Origin: an uncultured Cloacibacillus sp.
GTDB taxonomy: Bacteria > Synergistota > Synergistia > Synergistales > Synergistaceae
Assembly: GCA_934511335.1 (NCBI GenBank)
Contig: CAKSWL010000024.1
Location: 1 to 14,708, forward strand
Reading direction: 5' to 3'
Length of the DNA: 14,708 nucleotides
Below the pieces are notes generated by a model, which ran no database searches, was not told the origin of the DNA, and saw only the letters and a list, made by a program, of their open reading frames with translations. Positions 1 to 6,225 of this stretch are shown here, one piece after another. The first letter of the stretch is position 1, and the number at the start of each line of letters is the position of its first letter. Position numbers and translations under genes: made by a program.

Positions 1-784
1 CAGATACGGTGACGGTGCCGCGGCCCAGGAAACGGGCCTCGCGCCATTCGGGGTTGTATTTTTCGTCGAGCATTTTGACAAGTCCTTTGACGGCCTTGTC
101 GTCGGCGGCGTCGTTTTCGTTCAGCGCGCGCACCTCCTGGATGATGTCGGCCATCTTGTAGATCGCGTTGTCGCCGCGCTCGGGAGCCGAACCGTGGCAG
201 GAGACTCCCTTAACGTCGATGCGAATTTCCATGCGGCCGCGCTGGCCGCGGTAGATGCCGCCGTCGGTCGGCTCGGTGGAGACGACGAACTCAGGGCGGA
301 CTTTGTCCTCGTTGACGATGTACTGCCAGCAGAGGCCGTCGCAATCCTCCTCCTGCACCGTGCCGGTGACGAGCACGCGGTATTTGTCGGAGAGCAGGCC
401 GAGGTCCCTCATGATCTTCGCGCCGTAGACCGCCGAGACGATGCCGCCGAGCTGGTCGCTGGTGCCGCGGCCGCCGATCTCCGTCTCGTTTTCGTAGCCC
501 TCGTAGGGATCGAATTTCCAGTTGGAGCGTTCGCCGAGGCCTACGGTGTCGATATGGGCGTCGTAGCCGATGAGCGTTTTGCCTTTGCCCATATAACCGA
601 GGATGTTGCCCATCGGGTCGATCTCCACCTTGTCGAAGCCGACCTTTTTCATCTCTTCCGCGATACGGTTGACGACGCCCTCTTCGCCGCAGCTTTCGCC
701 GGGGATCGCGACGAGGTCGCGCAGAAATTTCGTCATCGCCGCGCTATAGCTCTCCGACGCTTTTTTGATTGCGCTGAAGTCCAT
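1..784 (-). CDS. ygeY: YgeY-family M20-type metal-dependent hydrolase (C-terminus cut off by window edge)
   Basis: About 261 residues are visible; the C-terminal part lies beyond the left edge. The reading gives an M20/ArgE/DapE-type dinuclear metal hydrolase. The metal motif YDAHIDTV lies at about residues 74-81 (His77, Asp79), followed by GRGTSDQ with Asp110, a catalytic Glu pair in VQEED (145-146) and STEPTDGG (Glu171). The dimerisation-lid motif [10 protein letters not shown] starts near 195. The GQRGR stretch and overall wording match YgeY, a hydrolase linked to selenium-dependent molybdenum hydroxylase gene sets. The ATG at 784 is preceded by a strong GGAGGGA site. It is the last visible gene of the minus-strand regulator-ygeX-ygeY operon, 220 bp after ygeX. 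By context it probably releases a carbamoyl or acyl group from an open-chain ureido intermediate that feeds YgeX; the exact substrate is inferred. A generic ArgE/DapE peptidase is the alternative reading. Confidence 0.9.
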   Translation of the reverse strand, partial: MDFSAIKKASESYSAAMTKFLRDLVAIPGESCGEEGVVNRIAEEMKKVGFDKVEIDPMGNILGYMGKGKTLIGYDAHIDTVGLGERSNWKFDPYEGYENETEIGGRGTSDQLGGIVSAVYGAKIMRDLGLLSDKYRVLVTGTVQEEDCDGLCWQYIVNEDKVRPEFVVSTEPTDGGIYRGQRGRMEIRIDVKGVSCHGSAPERGDNAIYKMADIIQEVRALNENDAADDKAVKGLVKMLDEKYNPEWREARFLGRGTVTVS

Positions 785-856
785 GATTATTCCCTCCATA
801 TTTAAATCTTTAGATCTTTCTAAGGAGCCGCTGATCATATGCGCCATTTGCGTCGC

Positions 857-897
857 GGGCCGGCTCCGGCCGCTGCGGGGGCGTATCGATATACGCC
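857..897 (-). other. pair of hairpins in the ygeX-ygeY intercistronic gap
   Basis: The 220-bp gap between ygeX and ygeY holds two inverted repeats. One is GGCGTAT/ATACGCC at 880-897 (7-bp stem, 4-nt loop). The other is GGCCG/CGGCC at 858-871 (5 bp or more, 4-nt loop). In the minus-strand transcript they come one after the other, and neither is followed by a T-run, so they are poor intrinsic terminators. They may set mRNA stability or processing so that ygeX and ygeY are made in different amounts. I see no gene in the gap. Confidence 0.4.
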
Positions 898-1004
898 TTG
901 CGCGCCGCTTTTGACCTGCCCGTTCAGCGCCTGGCACGTCTAGTCGGCAAAATATCGTTTGGTCCGCGTGAGGCCCGATTTTGCATATGTCCCGCGGCTC
1001 TTCG

Positions 1005-2213
1005 TCAGCGTCCGCAGGCGCCGTCCCAGACGATGCGGCGGTAATTCTCCGGATCGGTGTCTCCCTCGGTGGAGAAGAGGAGGAGGCGCGATCCTTCGCC
1101 TATGGCCAGCTTTTCGCGCAGCGGCGCGAGCGCGTCGTCGGTCATCAGCGAGTGGAGGAAGCCCGCGGGGGCCGCGCCGGATTCTCCCGAAATCACGCGC
1201 GGGTCGCCCGCGAGCGGCGCGCCGAGGAGGCGCATGCCGTTTGCCGCCACCCAGTCGGGTATTGAGACGAAGGCTGCGGCTTTGTCCTTTAATATCTGCC
1301 AGGAGGAGATGTTCGGTTCGCCGCAGGCCAGCCCCGCCATGATCGTACGCATGTCGCCGCCGACGATGCGGATGCCGCCGTCTCCCGCGCAGGCCGAGCG
1401 GTAGTGGCAGTCCGCCTGGTCCGGCTCCACAACGACGAAGGTCGGGGGATTTTCAGGATATTTATTGGCGAAGTAGCCGACGACCGCGCCCGCGAGCGAG
1501 CCGACGCCGGCCTGTATGAATATGTGCGTCGGAGCCTCTTTCGCCGCCTCCGAGAACTGCTGGTCGGCCTCCATCGCCATCGTGCCGTAGCCCTGCATGA
1601 TCCAGGCGGGGATCTCTTCGTATCCCTCCCAGGCGGTGTCCTGCACGACGACGCCGCCTGGCGTACCGGCGGCGGCTTTCGCCGCTTTGCGCACGCAGTC
1701 GTCGTAATTGGATTCTTCGATCGTCGTCACCGCCCCCTCTTTGCGGATATTGTCGAAACGCGCCCTCTGAGAGCCCTTCGGCATCATGACGACGGATTTC
1801 TGTCCGAGCTTGTTCGCCGCCCAGGCGACGCCGCGTCCGTGGTTGCCGTCGGTGGCGCTGAAGAAGGTGATTTCGCCGGTCTCTTTTTTGAGTTCCGGGG
1901 AGGTAAGCGCCTCGTAGGTAAGCCTCTCGATGGAGCGTCCCGTCAGCTTGGAGATGTAGCGCGCCATCGCGAAGGAGCTGCCGAGCACCTTGAAGGCGTT
2001 GAGGCCGAAACGGTATGATTCGTCCTTGATGAAAAGGTTCCTGACGCCGTAAAACTTCGCGAGCTCTTTGAGCTCAGCGAGCGGCGTCACTTTATACTGC
2101 GGAAAGCTTTCGTGGAAGGCGCGTGCGGCCCTCACCTTGTCAAGAGCCATTATTTCGAGCTCTTTGTCCTCTGCCTTGGGAATTTTGTTCTCGATCCACT
2201 TGATGCTGTTCAT
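1005..2213 (-). CDS. ygeX: 2,3-diaminopropionate ammonia-lyase (PLP-dependent)
   Basis: The 402-residue product matches diaminopropionate ammonia-lyase in full length (about 400 aa in the family). This fold-type II PLP enzyme converts 2,3-diaminopropionate to pyruvate and two ammonia. The PLP lysine is Lys75 in [13 protein letters not shown]. The acid/base aspartate region is [14 protein letters not shown] (Asp122). The stretch [20 protein letters not shown] is a family signature. A glycine-rich phosphate cradle, [13 protein letters not shown], and VEPDQADC follow in the second half. The ATG at 2213 has an AAAGGAG site. The gene lies 27 bp after the regulator on the same strand, so the two are co-transcribed. 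In this setting it is the likely terminal carbon-releasing step, giving pyruvate for fermentation. A threonine dehydratase reading is unlikely given the length and signatures. Confidence 0.95.
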   Translation of the reverse strand: MNSIKWIENKIPKAEDKELEIMALDKVRAARAFHESFPQYKVTPLAELKELAKFYGVRNLFIKDESYRFGLNAFKVLGSSFAMARYISKLTGRSIERLTYEALTSPELKKETGEITFFSATDGNHGRGVAWAANKLGQKSVVMMPKGSQRARFDNIRKEGAVTTIEESNYDDCVRKAAKAAAGTPGGVVVQDTAWEGYEEIPAWIMQGYGTMAMEADQQFSEAAKEAPTHIFIQAGVGSLAGAVVGYFANKYPENPPTFVVVEPDQADCHYRSACAGDGGIRIVGGDMRTIMAGLACGEPNISSWQILKDKAAAFVSIPDWVAANGMRLLGAPLAGDPRVISGESGAAPAGFLHSLMTDDALAPLREKLAIGEGSRLLLFSTEGDTDPENYRRIVWDGACGR

Positions 2214-2240
2214 ATCAGCCGCTCCTTTGTTAAGGTAATT

Positions 2241-2885
2241 TTAGCCTTCGGTATCTACAGAATCGATATAGTTGTAAAGCGTAAATTTGGATATCTTAAA
2301 GAGCTTGCAGACGCGGTCCCCGGACTTCAGTATCTGAAAGGCCCCGTTGTTTTTTAGGTACTGGACGGCTTTGATCTTGTCGGCCTTTTTCATCATCGGC
2401 ACCGGCTTGCCGACACAGCGGACGGCGCCTTCGATCAGTTCGTCAAGCAGCTCGCCCACGTTCTGCGGTATGTGCTCCGGCTCTTCGCTTTGCGGCGCGA
2501 CATGCAGAAAGTTTTTTATCGTCGATTCGGCCATCGCAAACTTGGTGATATCGTAGTTGACGCAGAAGATGCCGGTCGGTTTTCCCTCGCCGTTCTTTAT
2601 GTATATGGAGGAAGACTTGATCAGCCGCCCGTCAGATGTCTTCGTAAGGTAATCGTAATGATCTTCCAGCTTTTCCGGCGGGGTCTTCAGCGCCTCCAGG
2701 ACGATGCGCGACGGGCCGCCGCCGACCTCGCGGTGCGTCACATGTCCGTTTTCGATGGCGATGATGGTATTGTCCCTGTTTTTAGACTCCAGGTCATGAA
2801 TGACGATCTCACAGTCTTCGCCGAACTGAGCGGCGAGCCCTTTCGCGAGCCGCTTCATAAAATCTACAGCCAATGTATCCTGCAT
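2241..2885 (-). CDS. YheO/DauR-type transcriptional regulator (PAS-like domain plus C-terminal HTH)
   Basis: The 214-residue protein has two parts. Residues about 5-115 form a YheO-like PAS domain: EDCEIVIHDL, a GxPS turn, DGRLIKSSSIYIKN, then GIFCVNYDITKF. Residues about 165-212 form a helix-turn-helix of the DauR C-terminal kind (KADKIKAVQYLKNNGAF, then VCKLFKISKFTLYNYID). This family binds DNA and is thought to sense small ligands through the PAS-like domain. The start is fixed by an in-frame TAG eight codons upstream of the ATG, with no other start codon between; the ribosome site is weak. It is first in the minus-strand operon and faces ygfK across the divergent promoter, so it probably controls both operons and itself. 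It differs from the sigma54 activator YgeV found in the E. coli cluster. The ligand is unknown. Confidence 0.85.
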   Translation of the reverse strand: MQDTLAVDFMKRLAKGLAAQFGEDCEIVIHDLESKNRDNTIIAIENGHVTHREVGGGPSRIVLEALKTPPEKLEDHYDYLTKTSDGRLIKSSSIYIKNGEGKPTGIFCVNYDITKFAMAESTIKNFLHVAPQSEEPEHIPQNVGELLDELIEGAVRCVGKPVPMMKKADKIKAVQYLKNNGAFQILKSGDRVCKLFKISKFTLYNYIDSVDTEG

Positions 2886-2947
2886 GTAATCATCTACTTT
2901 CGGGTTGGCCTAGTTTTAACAAGAACCTCTATAGCGTGCGCATATTG

Positions 2948-2975
2948 AATATAGCACAATAATTTCCATAGTCAA
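2948..2975 (-). promoter_or_regulatory. sigma70-type promoter for regulator-ygeX-ygeY
   Basis: Read on the minus strand: -35 TTGACT (2975-2970), 16-bp spacer, -10 TATATT (2953-2948) with an extended TGC just before it. The start point would lie near 2941, giving a leader of about 55 nt to the ATG at 2885. Its -10 block, TGTGCTATATT, closely resembles that of the opposing promoter. Confidence 0.65.
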
Positions 2976-3015
2976 GATTTTTTCTAAAAATTTTTTTGAA
3001 ATTATAAAAAATTTT

Positions 3016-3055
3016 TTGACGAATCTATTGCTTTTCATTTTATATGTGCTAGAAT
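3016..3055 (+). promoter_or_regulatory. overlapping sigma70-type promoters for ygfK-xdh
   Basis: Two overlapping options are visible. One is TTGACG (3016-3021), 17 bp, TTTATA (3039-3044). The other is TTGCTT (3028-3033), 16 bp, TAGAAT (3050-3055) with extended TGC (3047-3049). The second shares TGTGCTA-N-A-N-T with the divergent promoter and is my preferred one. The leader to ygfK would be about 120 nt. Confidence 0.55.
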
Positions 3056-3057
3056 CA

Positions 3058-3073
3058 GGTCGAACGGGTCGAA
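3058..3073 (+). promoter_or_regulatory. GGTCGAA direct repeat at the predicted ygfK start point (possible operator)
   Basis: GGTCGAA occurs at 3058-3064 and 3067-3073, a 9-bp period, directly downstream of the better -10 element. The position suits a repressor or regulator site, possibly for the adjacent PAS-HTH protein. This rests on position and repetition alone. Confidence 0.25.
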
Positions 3074-3184
3074 GCACAAAATGATAATGTCGGTCGGGCG
3101 TGCCTGTTACATAATCGGCGATACTGGTATCTATAAAATTTTTATGTTAACGTCAATACGATCATATCACAGGAGGTTTCTGGC

Positions 3185-6100
3185 ATGAGCGACCGAATGA
3201 CTCCCATTCCCTTCGGGATTTTGATGGAGTGGATTCTTAAGGATGCGAAAGAGGGCAGGGGCGTGTTCGGCGTGCGTTTTCCTTACCGGGCAAAGGGAAC
3301 GGCGCTGGATTTTCTCGGCGAAAAGATTGAAACGCCCTTCGGCCCGGCGGCGGGACCGCACACCCAGCTGGCGCAGAATATCATCGCCGCCTATTTCGCC
3401 GGTTCGCGCTTTTTTGAGTTGAAGACGGTGCAGAGGCTTGACGGCGAGGATCTGCCGGTCTCTAAACCCTGCATCGACGCGCGCGACGAATGCTACAACG
3501 TCGAATGGTCGACGGAGCTCCGCGTGCCGCAGGCGCTGGCGGAGTATGTCAAAGCCTGGTATGTCCTGAAGCTGATCGCCAAGGAGTTTTCGCTCGGCGC
3601 TCCCTGCGGCTTCATGTTCAATATGAGCGTAGGCTACGACCTTGAAGGCATCAGGTCGGAGAAGATCGACGCCTTTATCGAGGGGCTGAAGGACGCGCGC
3701 AGGACGGATGTCTGGAAAGAGTGCGAGGACTGGACGCTGGCTCATCTGGAAAGGTTCAATAATCTTGACGAGGATTATGTCAAAGCCATCTCGCCCGCGG
3801 TCTGCGGCTCCATCACCCTCTCGACGCTCCACGGCTGCCCGCCGCGGGAGATTGAGCGCATCGCCGCCTACCTGCTCGACGAAAAGAAACTCCATACCTT
3901 TATCAAATGCAATCCGACGCTCCTCGGATATGAATATGCCCGCGCGAAGATGGACGAGCTCGGCTTTTCTTATGTGCAATTCGACGATCACCACTTCCTC
4001 GGCGATTTGCAGTACGCCGACGCCGTGCCGATGCTGAGGCGGCTGGCGGACGAAGCGGCGGCGAACGGCCTTGATTTCGGCGTCAAGCTCACCAACACTT
4101 TACCCGTCGATAACCCCAACGACTACATGGCCGGCGGCGAGATGTATATGTCGGGACGCGCCCTCTTCCCGCTGACGCTCGAAACGGCGCGCCGCCTTTC
4201 GGAGGATTTCGGCGGCGGGCTGCGCATTTCGTGGTCCGGCGGCGCGGACGCGGAAAATATCGCTTCGCTCTGCGACGCCGGCATTTGGCCGGTGACGGTC
4301 GCCACGACGCTTTTGAAGCCGGGCGGCTATCAGCGGGTAAAACAGCTCGCCGACGAGTACGCCGCGCGGGGCTGCGCTCCGTTCCGCGGTGTGGACAATA
4401 AAAAGCTCGAGGCTCTCTCCAAGCGGGCCTCGCTCGATAAGAAATACCGCAAACCGGCGAAGCTCCCGGCGAATAAAAAAATTGACCGGCCCGTCCCGTT
4501 GACCGACTGTTTTGCAGCCCCCTGCGAGGAGGGCTGCCCTATAAAGCAGGCGGTGCCGGAGTATATCAGACTTGCCGGAGAGGGCAGGTTTGCCGAGGCG
4601 CTGGCGGTGATCCTTGATAAAAACCCGCTGCCCTTCATCACCGGCACGATTTGCAGCCATCGGTGCATGAGCAGGTGTACGAGGAATTTCTACGACGAAT
4701 CGGTGGCGATACGCGCCGTCAAGCTGCTATGCGCGGAAAAGGGCGTCGGGGAGGCGATGAAAAAGCTGCCGCAGCCCGCGGCGCGGAGCGAGGCCAAGGC
4801 GGCGATCATCGGCGGCGGCCCCGCCGGTATGGCCGCCGCCTATTTTCTCGGCCGCAGCGGCGTCAAGGCGACCGTGTACGAAAAAGCCCCCGTATTTGGC
4901 GGCGTCGTGAGCCGCATCATTCCCGATTTTCGCATCGGCGCGGAGGCGGTGGAAAGAGATTTGGAAATCGCCTCGGCCTACGGCGCTGACTTTGTCGCAA
5001 ACGCCCCCCGGCGGAGCATAGCGGAGCTCAAAGCGGCGGGATTTAAATATGTGGTGTTAGCGAACGGCGCCTGGAAGCATGGAAAGCTGAAGCTTGAAGA
5101 GGGCGAGACGACCGACGTCTTTGATTTCCTCGAGAAATATAAAAACGGCGAGTGCGGCGGGCTGGGCGAATGCGTGGCCGTCGTCGGCGGCGGCAACACG
5201 GCGATAGATGCCGCGCGCGCCGCGAAGCGGGTCCCCGGAGTCCGGCGCGTCAGCCTCGTCTACCGGCGGACAAAGGCCTATATGCCCGCGGACCTTGAAG
5301 AGCTCGAGTCGGCGCTTGACGAGGGGGTCGTCTTCCGCGAGCTGCTCGCGCCGAAGGCCTTCCGCGCCGGCGCGCTCCTCTGCGTGCGCGTAAAGCTGGG
5401 CGAGCCGGACGCCTCGGGGCGCCGCCGCCCCGTCGAGAGCGCAAAGACCGTTGAAATACCGGCGGATACGGTGATCGCGGCGGTAGGCGAAGAGGTGGAG
5501 AGCGAATTCTTCACCGAAAACGGCCTTGCCGTCGACGGCAGGGGGCGCGCTCTCTGCGGCGGCGACATGCGGGCGGCGGGCGCCGAAAACGTCTTTGTTA
5601 TCGGTGACGCGCGGCGCGGCCCCGCTGCGGTGGTCGAGGCGATCGCCGACGCGAGGGCGGCCGCCGACGCGATTGCGCGCGCGGAGGGTCTCGCGCCCGC
5701 TGAGAGCGCGCGCTGCAGCGGCGGCGCAGCCGAAGAGGCCCGCGCCAGAAAAGGCCTGCTTGCCGCTTTAGGCGAACCGCAAGCGGAGGCGAAGCGCTGC
5801 CTTGAATGCGCCGCCGTCTGCGAAAATTGCGTCGACGTCTGCCCTAACCGCGCCAACCTGACGGTGGCCGACAGCTCCGGAAGGACGCAGATAATACACG
5901 TGGACTCTATGTGCAACGAATGCGGCAACTGCGAGACCTTCTGCCCCTGGAAGAGCGCTCCCTACAAAGATAAATTCACCTACTTTGCCTGCAAGCGGGA
6001 CTTCGCCGACAGCGCCAACTCCGGCTACGCGGCGGTGGCGGACGGCTATCTTGTGCGTCTGAACGGAGCCGAACACCGTCTGGGCGCGGAGGAGCTGGCG

Positions 6101-6187
6101 AAGAAGCTTCCTCCTGAGATCGCCTCGCTCATCATGGCGTCGGAGGAACAGCTTCCCCCGGCGCTCTTCCGCGGAAAAGAGATGTAA
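3185..6187 (+). CDS. ygfK: YgfK-type multidomain FAD/NAD(P)/Fe-S oxidoreductase (annotated in the family as putative selenate reductase subunit)
   Basis: The 1000-residue protein has the YgfK layout. Residues 1-about 420 resemble a dihydroorotate-dehydrogenase-like TIM barrel (ETPFGPAAGPHTQ, SITLSTLHGCPP, FIKCNPTLLG, GVKLTNTLPV). A GltD-like Fe-S domain follows, with Cys442, 447, 451 and the later CSHRCMSRC. Next are an FAD site (IIGGGPAGMAAA, about 540), an NAD(P) site (VVGGGNTAIDAA, about 666) and the FAD-closing VFVIGDARRGPAAVVEA. The C-terminus has two cysteine clusters: Cys872/875/879/882/886 and a ferredoxin-type CNECGNCETFCP (910-920). The start has a textbook AGGAGG. It lies 38 bp before the molybdenum enzyme gene, so the two probably work as a redox pair, with YgfK passing electrons between NAD(P)H and the molybdenum protein. 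The selenate role comes from E. coli genetics; urate/purine metabolism is the better contextual role here. Confidence 0.92.
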   Translation: MSDRMTPIPFGILMEWILKDAKEGRGVFGVRFPYRAKGTALDFLGEKIETPFGPAAGPHTQLAQNIIAAYFAGSRFFELKTVQRLDGEDLPVSKPCIDARDECYNVEWSTELRVPQALAEYVKAWYVLKLIAKEFSLGAPCGFMFNMSVGYDLEGIRSEKIDAFIEGLKDARRTDVWKECEDWTLAHLERFNNLDEDYVKAISPAVCGSITLSTLHGCPPREIERIAAYLLDEKKLHTFIKCNPTLLGYEYARAKMDELGFSYVQFDDHHFLGDLQYADAVPMLRRLADEAAANGLDFGVKLTNTLPVDNPNDYMAGGEMYMSGRALFPLTLETARRLSEDFGGGLRISWSGGADAENIASLCDAGIWPVTVATTLLKPGGYQRVKQLADEYAARGCAPFRGVDNKKLEALSKRASLDKKYRKPAKLPANKKIDRPVPLTDCFAAPCEEGCPIKQAVPEYIRLAGEGRFAEALAVILDKNPLPFITGTICSHRCMSRCTRNFYDESVAIRAVKLLCAEKGVGEAMKKLPQPAARSEAKAAIIGGGPAGMAAAYFLGRSGVKATVYEKAPVFGGVVSRIIPDFRIGAEAVERDLEIASAYGADFVANAPRRSIAELKAAGFKYVVLANGAWKHGKLKLEEGETTDVFDFLEKYKNGECGGLGECVAVVGGGNTAIDAARAAKRVPGVRRVSLVYRRTKAYMPADLEELESALDEGVVFRELLAPKAFRAGALLCVRVKLGEPDASGRRRPVESAKTVEIPADTVIAAVGEEVESEFFTENGLAVDGRGRALCGGDMRAAGAENVFVIGDARRGPAAVVEAIADARAAADAIARAEGLAPAESARCSGGAAEEARARKGLLAALGEPQAEAKRCLECAAVCENCVDVCPNRANLTVADSSGRTQIIHVDSMCNECGNCETFCPWKSAPYKDKFTYFACKRDFADSANSGYAAVADGYLVRLNGAEHRLGAEELAKKLPPEIASLIMASEEQLPPALFRGKEM

Positions 6188-6225
6188 AAGAGGCCGCCCG
6201 CCCTGAAAGATAAGGGGGAGACAAA

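Noticed and set aside
194..805. 203-codon plus-strand frame opposite ygeY
   Set aside because: It is antisense to a clearly conserved hydrolase gene, has a low-complexity Ala/Asp/Val-rich product and no ribosome site; a GC-rich shadow frame.
959..1404. Plus-strand frames opposite the end of ygeX
   Set aside because: Several overlapping Arg/Ala-rich frames, none with known motifs, antisense to the conserved lyase.
3167..3994. 275-codon minus-strand frame opposite the start of ygfK
   Set aside because: Shadow of the ygfK barrel domain; it would also run through the ygfK ribosome site.
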